Under the pieces are notes generated by a model that was not told the origin of the DNA, ran no database searches, and saw only the letters and a program-made list of their open reading frames with translations. From NCBI GenBank assembly GCA_020205615.1, contig CM035163.1:41984189-42048188 (forward strand): a stretch of 64,000 bases of DNA, given 5' to 3'. Numbering within the stretch: the first letter of the stretch is position 1; each line of letters opens with the position of its first letter. Position numbers and translations under genes: made by a program. Positions 44,636 through 57,693 of this stretch are shown here, piece by piece. The DNA comes from Panax quinquefolius. Taxonomy: Eukaryota; Streptophyta; Magnoliopsida; Apiales; Araliaceae.

Positions 44636-46525
44636 TGAAAGTAGTATGCACACAAGCCAATCATGTTTGATGATAAAGCATATACTTTGTAACAATCTTA
44701 TTCATTTGTTAATAAAAAGTATTAATTTATTAAATGCTTTTAATTATCTACATAATGCTATTTTATAATATGTGATAAACCCATAGTTTTAAGCAATGCT
44801 TTTAGAATAATGATGATGATCATTCTAATGAGATCTAAATTCTTAGAAAGCTTAAAACTAAAATAGTTCCCAATCATTGGATTACTAAATTGGGGATTAG
44901 TGAATCCGGATAGATTGGTACATACGTTAACTTGCTTCATTGGATGAGGATGATTGATCTCATGATCATTTGTGTGGAGACACTAAAGCAAGTATGTAGG
45001 TGCTTATTAGAGAATAAGTTCACTAAACGTGGCTCGCTAAGGAATACCTAATGGAGTTTTATTTGCCTGTCAATAGGAATTCCTGTAGTGATAGTAATAC
45101 AAGTGATCCTTGGACTTGAGATCATCATAGTATCTTGTGTTTGATGAGTTATACTTTGACTTATTCCTTAAGACCCTTAGGGTATATCAAAGGGTATGCT
45201 TGGGTATAATAAGTTGTACATGAAGATAATGTATGATCAATAAAGAATCTACCACTTCTAATAAAAGAAGAGAAATGTCCTATGTGATTCGATAAATGAT
45301 AACCTAGTAGTCCTTGGCCAAGGCAGAATGAAATTAAAAAGGAGTTTCTAATTTGCATTATTTGGTGTTGTGCATTTAAGAGTCGAAATACATATAATTA
45401 AATAAAATAAGACTTGACGTGAAATTCCATGTCTTATATTTAATTGGGACATTGTATGGTGGAAGGATTGAATTGTCGGTAACTATTTACTCAAAGGTTC
45501 TTTTATGATTAATGTTGAAATCTATATTATCTGGAAAGTCGCTTTGATCATTGGGGAGGCTTATCCCTATTGTAGAATAAATATTATTTATTTAAATAAA
45601 TTAATTATTTAATTTATTTATTTAAATAAGATTAGAATTATTCTAATTGATTTATTCACAACCTAGGTTAAATATGGAGAACCTAAAGGGTCACACCATA
45701 AAAAAAGAAGAATAATTATTTAAGAAGTTAATGGCATAATCGTAATAATATGTTATGTATATTTAATTTAATCTATGGTGATAGAATAAATTAAATAGCT
45801 TAATATTTATTATTTAATATTTTAGAAATATTAAATATAAATTAATAAGAGGAGTCTTATTAATATTATTACAATTATTATTATTTTAATTTCTAAAAGA
45901 GTTTAGAAATTAATTTAATATAAAATACTCTCATTTATTCCTAATAAGATTAGGAGGTTAAATTAATTAAAAGAGTTTAATTAATTATCCCTAATAAGAT
46001 TAGGGAGCCTAATTAATTAAAAGAATTTAATTAATTAAATAAAACCCAATTCCTTAATTGTTAAGGTGGGTTGCCCACATCTATTAATAAGAGGAGTCTT
46101 ATTATGGGTGAGGGAGCTGTTGACTTTTACAACGACATAATTCCAATTTGTTGGAGAGTACCCTTTTCTATAGAGATAGAAAATTAGGGTTTGAGCCATA
46201 TACCCCTTCTTCTTGAATCTTTATTTTTCCTTGGTGGATCACCTCTAGAGGCCAAACACATGGGTGGCTAACGTTGATCAAAGGAAGGAACCAAACCCGG
46301 TGGATTCAAGTTGAACGCGAAAAGGATTGGAGGTGAACTTGTACCTGAGGAAGCTCGATCTTCAAGGGTATGATTTTATTCTTTATCTTTTCGTTTAATT
46401 AATAATTGTGCATAAAGGGTGATCCGGGTTTATGGTTTGTAAATTTTTTAAAACTCTGATTTTTACACGCTTTCGCACTATTTATGCAATTTGATTGCGT
46501 TCTTGAATATTAACCAAACCTAACA
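44636..46525 (+). repeat. Element D 3' LTR (1890 bp)
   Basis: Second copy of 37320-39198, same ends and the same hairpin series. Differences from the 5' copy are scattered single bases and small indels. In the first hairpin the only change is in the loop (TTG to TTA), leaving the stem perfect. Confidence 0.93.
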
Positions 46526-46697
46526 TAAATAACTCAAATAGAGTTTAAAGGAGATGAATTAAATAAATTCATCGTAAAACAAAATAAAAGATAACTTATA
46601 TAAAACTATTATTTGTTGTTTGTATATACTATATGTACTAATCAAGATAATTTATGTGTAGATATCCGGCGAAAAAGGATTATTATGCGCTTATAAC

Positions 46698-47320
46698 ATG
46701 AAGAAGGATAAAAACATTACACCCAAGCTAATATCGAAGCCAATAGCTGAAGTAGAGGCTCACGCTGAAAGTAACCTTGATGAAGTGATTATTTTGGAAA
46801 ATATAGAACCAGACCCAGAAATGGTAGAACTAACAGATAGTGATTCGTACACCGAAGTTGGAGCTGATCAAACATCAACCGAAGTGCAGAATCTGTGGGA
46901 TCAGGTTTCTTCTTTAGAAAAGTTGTTGGAAATGGAAAAGGTATTTAATAGTCAATTGCAGAAGGCGTTGATCAAAATAATGAAAAAACATGATAAACTT
47001 AAGATCCAAATAGATCAGATAGGATCTAAAAGCGTAATATCGAGTCTTGACTCAGAAGCGAGAAGGGGAAAAGAAAGATGAACGACCGTGAGTTAGAAAA
47101 TTCTGAAAACTTGAAGAAAATAAGAAGGTGTAGAAACTGAAAAAGGAAACATAGAGGCATGTACAAGAAAGGGAGAAAGATATGTTACATTTGCGGCTAT
47201 GAGGGACATACTTCTCTTTATTGTCCCGACTATAAGCAAGGTGCATGTTATAAGTGTGGGTTGGAAGACCATCAGGCTAAAGATCGTCCAAGATCAGGAG
47301 AAGGTGTAGGAAATAAGTAG
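46698..47320 (+). pseudogene. Element C upstream ORF: acidic coiled-coil plus CCHC zinc knuckles
   Basis: ATG at 46698 opens a 127-codon frame that is acidic at first (LDEVIILENIEPDPEMVELT) and then heptad-like (LWDQVSSLEKLLEMEKVF...KALIKIMKKHDKLKIQ), ending at 47081. In a different frame, 47159-47320 encodes two zinc knuckles: CYICGYEGHTSLYC (intact CCHC) and CYKCGLEDHQAKDR (last Cys is Arg). One frameshift between them would join coiled coil to knuckles. It lies upstream of a separate gag in the same element, so the element has two nucleic-acid-binding-type ORFs. I do not recognise it as a standard chromovirus protein; it could be a captured or duplicated gag-like gene. Confidence 0.6.
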
Positions 47321-47652
47321 GATTAGTATTTGGATATGTATTTTTAATGATATAATATGTGTGTAATGTTATATTCCTAACTTTTGTATAAGTTGTAGTA
47401 GTAAATCCCGACTTTTGTGGTCATAAAGGGATAGCGGATGCTTATAACAATATGTGTTATCCGGTGTAAAGTACTCTGATGAATGTAAATATATGTTTGT
47501 TTAATGAAATAAGTTTTTATGTATCTATCTGATAATTTGATAATACAGTAAACCGAATTTCAAAATTTGATATTTTTAGTATATGATTATTTGAGTTTGA
47601 AATTACGCGATAAGACATAGAATGTAAGGATAATTTATGATTTTATCAGATA

Positions 47653-48846
47653 ATGCCGTCAAGAAGACAAAATCGAAACCAACGAGTAGAAGAATCGGTC
47701 AACAATGCTGGAGGACAGTAACAACCAGACCCAATACATAATTTTGTGAACATGATAGCTCAAGCTATGCGGAATGCGATACCAGCTGGAGAAAATCAAC
47801 CCGATAATAGATTGGAAAATTTTAAAGACTTCAAAGCAGTAGGGCCGCTAGAGTTTAGAGGAACAACTGACCCTGTAGAAGCTCAAACTTGGATAAAGGA
47901 GATGGAAAAGGCTTTTGTGATTGCTAGGGTAGCGGAAGGGCAAAAGACATCTTTTTTCATTTATGTGATGAAAGGGGAGGCAAATTTTTGGTGGGAGGCC
48001 AATCAAACTAGAGCTAGAGTAGGAGAGGTTAAATGGACTAGGTTCAAAACACTGTTCTTTGAAAATTATTTTTCGACTAGTATGCAGGCTAGGATGTAGG
48101 TGAAATTTCTGGAGTTGAAGCAAGGGGACATGTCAGTCGCGGAGTATGCCACAAAATTTAATGAATTAGCTAGGTTCGCTCCACATCAAGTGGACACGGA
48201 AGCAAGGAAGACACGAAGGTTTGAGCTTGGCTTTAAATCCCGGCTCTATAATAAGGTGGCGATGTTACAGATTGGTACTTTTGCAGCACTGTTAGACAAG
48301 GCTATCATAGCAGAAGAGGGAAGTAAAGCCATGACTCTTTACAATAAGGAGAAGAAGAATAAAGCTAAGGTTGAGAGGGTTGTCAAAGTGGAAGGGAGTA
48401 GTGGAAGTAAGATGAGAAAGAGAAAAGAGGACAATTTAGGAAGTATCCAAATTAAGCAGGAGGGGGTGAAGAAGCAGGTGGTGCAATGTGGGAACTGTGG
48501 GAAGAATCATTCTGGTGAGTGCTTGAAGGGAAAGTCTGTGTGTTTTAAGTGTGGGCAGGAGGGACATATCTCTCCCAACTATCATAATCCAAGGATGAAT
48601 AGTGGTTGTTTTATTTGTGGATCAACAGAGCATAGGGTGAGGGAATGTCCGAAAAGGAGAACTGATGGGGGAAATGTCAATACGGGGAAAAGTAGTGGGA
48701 CACTAGCAATAACTGGTCTGACTCCACTAAGCCAACCAACCAAATTGACCGCAAGGACCTTCAATATGACAGTTCAAGATATGATCGTAGTGAGAGATGG
48801 AGTTCCAGGTATGAACACGATCAACGATATTAATATATACACCTGA
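47653..48846 (+). pseudogene. Element C gag (398 codons, two in-frame stops)
   Basis: ATG at 47653; TAA at 47719 (where CAA is likely ancestral) and TAG at 48097 are the only in-frame stops, so the frame is otherwise open. Capsid motifs: FRGTTDPVEAQTWIKEMEKA, GEANFWWEA and FKTLFFENYF, then FLELKQGDMSVAEYATKFNEL. Lysine-rich linker, then three knuckles: CGNCGKNHSGEC, CFKCGQEGHISPNY (last Cys is Tyr) and CFICGSTEHRVREC. The tail RTFNMTVQDM...VPGMNTINDINIYT matches the lead-in to protease in Tekay-type polyproteins. It stops just where the catalytic D-S/T-G would begin, after which non-coding sequence runs to the polypurine tract. Confidence 0.85.
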
Positions 48847-49075
48847 TTCGAATTTAACCTATTTTCATACCATAAGTTTGATATAATAATAAATCACTAA
48901 TAAAAAGATTTTTGAAGGAGGAATTTGAGTTTTGAATTCGTAACACGAATTTTATAAGGAGGGGAGAATATAGAAATTCAATTTTTCATAATTAAAAATC
49001 TAAGGATAAAACCTTAATGTTAAGGGTAAGGTAATGGTGATTATGGGGACGAAATCTTTATAAGGATGGGAGAAT
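48847..49075 (+). other. Element C post-gag region and polypurine tracts
   Basis: 230 bp in place of pol. 'cctgattcg' at 48842 may be the last trace of protease. A purine-rich 'ataaggaggggagaat' at about 48955 and a second 'ataaggatgggagaa' at 49061-49075, directly before the LTR, are duplicate polypurine tracts. Confidence 0.7.
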
Positions 49076-52000
49076 GTAACGACCCAAAAATTTACGAATA
49101 ATTATATATTTATTTTTATGAATAAATTTTTTTTATTAATATTAATAATAACTTGAATATATGTGATAAGATTTAGTAGAATAGTCAACTTAAATTTTTT
49201 TAAGTTGACGAATAATGAAAGTTAAGTCTATTATGGTCCAGAACCCTAATTCATGGATTATGAATAAGGAATAAGAATATTAAGATATAATAATATTTCT
49301 GTATGATATGTATGTATTGTATGTGTGTATGGTTTAATGTTCATCAGAAATAGCAGAGTATTAGAAAACCCTAAGTTTAAATCGATAAACCCTAATTCAA
49401 ACCCTAAACTAAGATTGATTCTTAATCAGGTATATGTGATCAAGGTGATATGTTAGTGATTATGAATTTAATTAGGGAAAACCCTAACAATTATCAAGAA
49501 ACCCTAATTGCTAAGTTAGAAACCCTAATTTAATCTCCGGAAAACCCTAAAACCTAATTTTCAAACCCTAATTGATGATTAGCAAGCCCTAATATTAATT
49601 AGAAAACCTTAAGATTAAAAGTTATGGGAAATATATGAAATTACCAAACCACCCTTAAAATTTAAGTGTAAAAGACCAAAATACCCTTTAGGATGTAAAA
49701 TGACAAAATTACCCTTTTACTTAATTTGTAAGCAAAAAGAATTTCTAGAAAGTGCATGACTCACCAAGTTAAGATCTTACATGTGTGGAAAATCTTAGCC
49801 AATCCTTATCCAATTTGACACCTTGCAAGATTAGATTCAATGAATCAAAATATAAGAGAGAAAAAAGAAAGGAAAAGTTTACTTAAGTTGCTCATTCACT
49901 TCCAAACACTCAACCTAGCCATTCTCTCTTTAAACCAACGAAATCCTTAAGTAATTCAATCCGCAAAAAAGCCTCTAGAACACCAATATTAGTAGAAGAA
50001 AGCAAGATCAAAGCATCTCTAAGAAAAAGGTATAAAACCCTAGCCCTTTTTGATCTTACATGTTAGGATAAATTTTGTGTTTAAGTGTTTAGATGTATGC
50101 TAGAGAATGTTATATGATGATCTATGATGTTACATCATAGATCTATAACCTCAAAGTGCCTTAAAATTAATTTTTTCAAAACTGCCATGAACCCTAATTT
50201 TTGTGTCTGACAAGCATAAGTCAGAGGCTGTAGATTCTTTGCCTGTTAATGATTTTGTATGTTTTATGTTTTGGACTTGTAGTATGCTATATGGACTTTG
50301 ATCTGGACTTGAAATCATGCCTAGATCATGTCCAGAATGAAAGATATTCAAGCTCAAACTCAGTTTACCGAGTATGACCAAAAGTTTCTAGGCAGCTCAG
50401 AAACTCAAAATTAGTGTCTGATAACACTTTCCAAGGCTCATATCTGTCAGGTGTTAAGTGTTTTATTGATGTTGTTGTATCTAGTTTGTAGCCTATTAGT
50501 TATACTCCAGATCCATGCCTTTAAATCACTCAAACAATCAACAGATTGTAAGTAGTGGATGGTCAAAGTAGCCTACTCGGCATTGACTTTCAAATTCTGG
50601 GAAACCCAGAATTTGGATTTCAGGTCTAACAAGAAGTTTAAGGTTCCAGATCTTACATGTGTTTGATGTTTTGATTGTGTTATTGTATCCAGGCTATACT
50701 CTTGTATGTGTACTACATATTCATGCTCCTATATCACCTAGATAACCAACAAAATGGAAGTAATCGATGGTCAAACTAGCCTCGACGAGCATGAACTCAG
50801 TTTTCTGGAAAACCCAAAAACCTGATGAACCTTATTTCTGACAATGTTTGACCAAATTCTAGCTAATGATTATGATGTTGTTTGACTGACCTGATGATTG
50901 ATAATTGTACCTTGTCATGTGGACTACAACCCTAAACCATTAGATTACATGAACAATGACCAAAACCTAAAGAAATTAAAGCCTCAAAATGGACCCATGA
51001 AGCTGTCTGGGTTTCTGAAAAACCCAGAAGCTCTGACAGTGACTTTGCAAGGCCAGATCTTGCATCTATGTTGCGTTATGACCATGTTAGTTGTTGATTT
51101 GTGTAGTGTTACAACCCTACTCCAAGACCATTACAAGACCACCTTGAAACAACTGATCGGCCCGGTTAGAGGCGATTCGAAGGAGGTACCCTTGAAAGAT
51201 CGATCGTCAATGTTCTTGAGCCTCAAGAACACCTATTGCGACAGAAACTGTCGCTAAAGTCTTTAGCGACAGATTTAATTATTTTTGTTTTCTAATTTCT
51301 GAAAAATTCATTAAAAATAAAAATAAATTTCAAAAAATTACAAAATCAGTTTTAAAAATTATTTTAAATTATGAAAATTAACTTTTGATAAATTGACATA
51401 TTTTTCATTAATATTACTATTTATTTGAATATTAATGGTATTATATTTATTTAATAAATGTATTAAATAAATGGGTTAAAAATGATTTTTATAATATAAA
51501 AAATATTTTAAATGATAATAAGGTGTTTAAAAATATTTTAAGTTATAAATCATGACTTTAAATATTTTAAGGTGATTTTCATTAATAATTTAATATTAAT
51601 GATAGTAGGTTTATTTAATATTTATATTAAATAAATAGTTTAAAAATGATTTTAATGATTTAAAAATGATTTAAAATGATATAAAGGATTTAAAAATATT
51701 TTAAGTTATAATAAATGACTTTTAATATTTTCATGAATAATCTGATAAATGTTTATATATTAATGGAGATTATTTAAAAATGATTTTTAATGTTTTAAAA
51801 ATTATTTAAGGGTAAAATAAATGTTTTAAAAATATTTTGAGTTATTATTAATAACTTGGATATTTTATCAAGTATTTCATTAATATTTTATATTATTTAA
51901 ATATTAATGATAATGGAATTATTCAGTATTTAAATCATTTCAAAATGATTTAATGTTTGAAAAATTATGAAAAATTATAATAATTATTTAAAAATTATTA

Positions 52001-53378
52001 TTAGACTTTGAAAAATAATATGATTAATATTTTAAAGTATTGAAGTTATAGAATAGAGTTTAAGTAATTATAAACTCGATTATTATCCGATAACGCCGTC
52101 GATACATCAAAATGTTACCGAAGTTGACCTAGACTTATATAGATTGACCTGATAAGTAATTATTTGTGTTAGAATGACTGATAAAACTATGTGACAATGT
52201 GCTTAAGCTATATGATGACTGCAAATAGCAGTGTTATGTGTTATGAGATATTATTCTGATCAAATGAATAATCTTATGAATGATAGGTTTCAGTATAAAA
52301 GATAAAACTAAGTTGTGTAAGCAGTAAATCAAGCAAGTATCCTTACTCTTTGTATCTACTTATGCAATAATCCCGCGTAAGTAAGTTATCGAATTATATT
52401 CCTGTTATATAAGTTTTTAAAACTCTACAGTTATCGGTCATGTATTTCAACATTAGTATTCATGTCAGTTATCAAACCCTATTCGTTTACCAGTATAGTA
52501 GTAATGTATGATCAATATATACCATGTTTATAAATAAGTTAAGTTAGATTATTCAAATGCCCTCACTTGGATAATGATTGTACTTAATAACATGTTGACA
52601 CATACCTAGTAGTTTTCGGATAAGTATATGTTATTTAAAAATATTATTGACTAGGATAGAACATCATTGTTACTCAGTTGAATTATTTTAATTCAGATTC
52701 CAGATTAATTATGAACATACTAAACAGGGAAAAACTTTTGTGTACCAAAGGTGGACCAACTGAACGACTTATCGTTCAAACATGTAGTATTGATCAATAC
52801 AGGGTATAACGGGCTGATCACCCTCCGTGTCCGTAAGACATGACAGTTTTTAGATGAAGTTCTGTTTAACCTTTTTGAAAATTAAAATAAAGTTCATAGT
52901 TTATTAAACTATTACACATTTATAGTCAGTACGTAGTTTTAAAAATGAAATAGAGTTAATATGTCATTCGGTATTGTTTCAGTGTACTTCACAACTTTTA
53001 CTTCGTTGTAGAGGTGTCATCCAAAGAAAATATTTAAATCTTTCAGATAATCTTTATTCATTGCTATTACTTGTTGGGCACTCAAATGCTCATTCTTGCT
53101 TTAAATTTAAATATTTTCAACTAAGCTAGCACGACCTGAAGGTTCCAACAAGGACAAAGGGAAGCTGAAGGGATAGGTTACGTTATGTTGTTATGACTGC
53201 TTGTAGTAAGATATTATAATAATTATCATGTAATGTAAGACTTAAAGGTTCTCGAGACTGGGAAGGTAGATAACTTTGATATAATAATTTTTTTTAATTA
53301 ATACATTAAATAGTTGATTGAATGTTATCGTGGAGCACCAAGTACGGGTTTTAAGTACTCGGATTTGGGGGCGTCACA
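49076..53378 (+). repeat. Element C 3' LTR (4303 bp)
   Basis: Second copy of 32940-37227 with the same ends (TGTAACGACCC...GCGTCACA). AAACCCTAA-type motifs at 49365-49590. Most blocks differ visibly from the 5' copy, chiefly by C/T and G/A changes, but 52267-52555 is identical to 36114-36402. Confidence 0.92.
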
Positions 53379-55043
53379 TTTAAAGTATTTATTCATATAA
53401 CCGTCGATGATTTTAACTCAGGAGAACCAAGGAATACAACCTCTGTTGATAAAGTCGTAGAGCCAGACTCAACAACCAAGGATCAGGTCAACCCTACGAG
53501 TATTGAAGCTCAAGCCATTGAGCTAGATCTTACAATCGTAGTGCCAGACCAAGAGTTCGTAGAGAAAAAATTTCTAGACATTAATACTCTACGACTAAAT
53601 GAAGTTAATGATCCTGTACCAAATCTTGAAGAACTCAGACATAAAGGCACAAGGATAGAGGTTCCACCTGGAAGAAGATAGGCTAGAGATCACACTCGAG
53701 ATTTGATTATTGGTGATCCAAATACAAGAATCAGAACAAGATCAACCTCTCAGAATAAATGTTTCTATCTAAGTTTTCTCTCAAATGGAGCCTAAGAAGA
53801 TTGAAGAAGGTATGAAGGAATCCACCTGGATTGAAGCTATGCAAGAGGAACTGAATCAGTTTGAAAGAAGTAGAGTGTGGAGTCTAGTTTAGAGACCAAA
53901 AGATCATCGAGTTGTTGGTACTAAATGGGTTTTAGAAACAGGATGGATGAATATGGGGTGGTCATAAGAAATAAAGCAAGACTGGTAGCCAAATGATATT
54001 CTCAAGAAGAAGGAATCGATTATGATGAGACCTTTGCTCTAGTTGCCAGATTGGAGGCTATCAGAATGTTTTAAGCCTATGCAGCTCAAATGAAGTTCAA
54101 AGTCTTTGAAATGGATGTCAATAGTGCATTTCTTAATGGAAAGTTTCAAGAAAAAGTCTATGTTGAACAACCCCCAGGTTTCATCAATCCAACTCATTTG
54201 AATTATGTCTACAAGTTAGAAAAAACACTATATGGTTTAAAACAAGCACCTAGAGCATAGTATGAAACACTTACTATGTTTTTAATTGAAAATGGATTCA
54301 CTATAGGTAGAGTAGACACAACATTATTTCTTAGGAAGCACAAAGAAAAACTTCTGTTAGTAAAAATTTGTGTACATGATATTATTTTTTATTTTACTGA
54401 TGAAAAGTTGTGTGAGAGATTTGTTAAGCTTATGCAGAGCAAGTTTTAAATGAGTATGATGGGTGAGCTAACCTTCTTTCTTAGGCTTCAAGTGAAACAA
54501 ACTAGTGAAGGAATTTTCATCAACCAAGCCAAGTAAATTAAAGATTTACTTAAGAATTTTGGCATGGAATCAACCTCCCTTGTGAAGACTCCTATGGCCT
54601 TTGCTGCAAAGCTGGATACAGATGAATCTGGTAAAAGTATTTATATTAATACAGAGGTATGATTGGATCACTCCTATACTTAACTGCCAATAGACCAGAT
54701 ATCATGTTCTTTACTTATATTTGTGATAGATTTCAAGTTAATCCTAAGGAATCTCATTTATCTATTGTTAAAAGAATCTTCAATTATCTAAAGGGAACTC
54801 AACATTTGGGATTTATGTATCCCAGGAGTCTCCCTTTGATCTAATTGGATATTCAGATATTGATTATGTAGGATGCAAGATTGACAAAAAAAAGAAACTA
54901 GTGGTACTTCTCAATTGCTAGGGAACAAACTTGTGTCATGGTTCAACAAGAAGCAAAATTCTGTATCAACTTCAACTGAAAAGGTTGAATACATTGCTGC
55001 TGGTAGTTATTGTTTTTAAATTTTGTGGATGAATAATCAACTG
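53379..55043 (+). pseudogene. Element S integrase-RT linker, reverse transcriptase and RNase H remnant
   Basis: It continues S after element C: a diverse linker (53390-53700), then RT motifs RNKARLVAK (53965), EGIDYDETFALVARLEAIR (54010), FEMDVNSAFLNGKFQEKVYVEQPPGF in part (54110-54180) and LYGLKQAPRA (54230). The catalytic box reads CVHDIIFYF near 54370, with the first catalytic Asp replaced by His. RNase H start: SWFNKKQNSVSTST and KVEYIAAGSY (54935-55010). Stops at 53681, 53792, 54072, 54258 and 54447, among others. It is cut at 55043 by element B. Confidence 0.83.
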
Positions 55044-57677
55044 TGTGATGCCCCCAAAATAGGTCCACACAACCTATTCTGAGTCGCCAAATACATGGTA
55101 CAGAAACAACTATAATTTCATTATTACAATTGTTGTGCAAAATACGACAACACATATACTATGAATTAAAATAAAAATATTGTCTTCTAGACAATATCCA
55201 CACTCAAATAAGTCCTCATTACAATTATTGATACAATATTTTATAAAATAGTGAGGACTGCTAAAACAACTGTCTAGAACCATTATTCTATACCCCGACT
55301 AATTCCCGCTATATTCTCGCCTCTTGAGAAGAAAAATGGAACAAAAAGAAAAAGGGTGAGCTCAACTAGCCTAGTAAAGAATATTATGACTAAGATAATA
55401 TAGAACAAATTATCGTTAGTCCTCAACAGGAAAAAATCTGATAGAATATAATAGACAACAAGTTTAGATCAATATTTACAGCGAAAATAACAATTCATTA
55501 GAAGAGTCAAGTAGAGAATGAAGTCTACTATCTTATATGATTTAAAAGTCCATCATCAATATTTTATCCCTTTGACATCAATCAATATACATCTTGAACC
55601 AAATATTCATCTTTGCATTACGGGCCAAAGATATTCATTTATATCACCAGTTTGTCATGTTCATCCCAACACCCGTCTATCTTTGCATTACGGGCCAAAG
55701 ATATTCATCAAGTAATCATTCATCTTTGCACTACAGGCCAAAGATATTCAGTTATATCACCATTTAGGGCTGAGAATGATTTTAAATATTTTAAAGAAAA
55801 CGAATCCAGTGAGATAAAAGGACAAGGATTAGGGATTCGTACTTTAGTTCATCCAAGTTTAAAAATACTCCATAATAAACCATTGTGGAGCAAAATTCAA
55901 GAATGAAGATCAAAACATAAATACAATCAAAGCTAGTAACCATAATAAATAACTTGGACAAAGAAAAGAAAATATTAATTTTTCTGTGAATAGTGACGTA
56001 TACGTGAATAGTGCCGTATACGTGAATACTAACCCCGACACAAAAAAATAAAATTTCACAAAAAAAATCTTACCAATATTTCGGTATAATGATATTGAAA
56101 GAAATAACATCATTTACAAAAAAATAACATCCCTTACCTCAAAAGGACAATACTTTTGACTAGAATATCGAATATAATGTTGAAAAAAACTTGCATCGTA
56201 AAGCAACACTCAAGGTATCAAAATACTCACAAAAATACTCTCGATATTATAGAGAGAAAATTTTAGATTCTGGTGTATTTTCAATTCTAACCTAAGCACC
56301 CTGTTTATAGGAAAAATACTTAGAACACCAAAGCGGAAAATTTAATAAAAAAATATTATAAAAAAAAATTCACGTCCACCCCTGACAATCTGATTTCAGC
56401 CACCAGTGGGACCCACCAAAATGAAAAAAAAACATTTTTCTTTAAAAAAATATTTAAAACTCCAAAAATTAATTATTTCGGAACTTCAATAATTCATAAT
56501 AAATAACCCTTTTATTAGAAAAAAAACCAAATCTTATGTTCATTCCATAGGAAATTTTATTCTCTACAACTTTATAGAAGAAAGTTTTTCTAAATTCCAA
56601 ACAGAAATTGACCGAAATCTACATACGGACGATTTTGTAGGCTATAATCAAATTTCAGTAAAAAATGGGCCCCACCAACATATTTTACATGTTGTTTTTT
56701 TGTAACAAAAATATTCTTCCTCCTCATTTATTCATATATCACACATCCATTTTAAAAATATCACCATTATTATATTATTATATTATCGCATTATACATTT
56801 ATAATGTAATATAATAATATATTTGAATAAATTATTTTATCAAAACAGATAAAATATCAATTTTCTATAATTGTCACTTTTCTAAAAATTTCTCCATTTA
56901 TATCCACATAAAATAAATATTTTTCTTATCATATAAATCAATAATTAATTATTCACACATAATATTACATAATCACAATAATGACAATCAGGTCGTTCCT
57001 AAGAAAGAGGGGGCTATCCAATAAGGATTTTTCTTTACTGGCGCGCAATTAGATGACCTAACCCCTTTCCTAGATAGAACTTTCTTAGACATTGCCAATA
57101 ATGCTATCTAATAATATTATTCAAATAATATAAATTATTGATCTGATAATGGAAAATACTGTGCAGTGACAATTATTGAATCAATAAAATAAAATATCAA
57201 CGTAGTAATTATTGAATCAATAAAATAAAATATTGAGCAAGAATTATTTTGTAACAATTATTGAGTAGTGACTTCTTACGTAAGAATCGATAATTGGTGC
57301 AATACTGATGTCTTCTTGTGCGAACAATGGCGATTCTTATGTTTTAACCAAGAGTATTCCAACGATGTTAATTGAGAATAACTACGTCGTTATTTATAAA
57401 AACTTATACTTGCTGCTTTTCTTCATCCGATCGTTTTTCAGTTATGGGGCCCATAAAGGTCGTCACGCACGTCATATAAATATTCCCCGACAGCAAGAAT
57501 ATTCCACGACCAAAAGAATATTCCCCGATAATAATGAATATTTTATAACCACTTGCTTATTTAAAATATTTGCGCATTTTACCCATAACTAACTATATTA
57601 ATCAAATCAACCCCTTACTATTCCAAAATAATAAATAGAGAAAATTCTATTTTATTCATCAAAGTTGGGGTCTTACA
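55044..57677 (-). repeat. Element B 3' LTR (2634 bp)
   Basis: + strand tgtgatgccccc...ggggtcttaca, matching element A's LTR ends. The inner edge is fixed by the polypurine tract (sense aaggaggggaggt) at about 57678-57693. The 'gcattacgggccaaagatattcat' minisatellite is at 55615, 55686 and 55728. Confidence 0.88.
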
Positions 57678-57693
57678 ACCTCCCCTCCTTATG

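Larger units (their letters stand above)
37320..46525 (+). mobile_element. Element D: degenerate Ty1/copia element nested in C
   Basis: LTRs at 37320-39198 and 44636-46525, flanked by a perfect 5 bp target duplication taaat (37315-37319 and 46526-46530). Primer site at 39200, polypurine tract 'gcagtgggaga' before 44636. The two LTRs differ at only a few percent of positions by eye, yet the coding interior has no frame longer than ~120 codons. It is therefore a recent insertion of an already defective copy. Confidence 0.92.
32940..53378 (+). mobile_element. Element C: pol-less Ty3/gypsy element with 4.3 kb LTRs, inserted in S
   Basis: LTRs at 32940-37227 and 49076-53378 (TGTAACGACCC...TCACA), tRNA-Met-like primer site, and interior holding an upstream ORF, a gag and a polypurine tract, but no protease body, RT, RNase H or integrase. 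Flanking pentamers ttcaa (32935-32939) and tttaa (53379-53383) are a target duplication with one difference. Element D (37320-46525) sits between the primer site and the first ORF. The LTR end and gag resemble Tekay/Del-type elements. It fits the non-autonomous TR-GAG class. Confidence 0.85.
28006..55043 (+). mobile_element. Element S: SIRE/Maximus-like Ty1/copia, split by nested elements
   Basis: 5' LTR (28006-29466), tRNA-Met primer site, a long gag region, protease, integrase (to 32939), element C inserted, then integrase-RT linker, reverse transcriptase and RNase H (53379-55043), where element B is inserted. The rest of RNase H and the 3' LTR should lie beyond 64000. The long gag with a VWVPK repeat after a single zinc knuckle is typical of Sireviruses. 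The coding region carries many stops. Confidence 0.85.

Noticed and set aside
46698..48846. Endogenous pararetrovirus coat protein
   Set aside because: Zinc knuckles are shared with caulimovirid coat proteins, but the LTRs, primer site, polypurine tract and Tekay-like gag motifs make an LTR retrotransposon the better reading.
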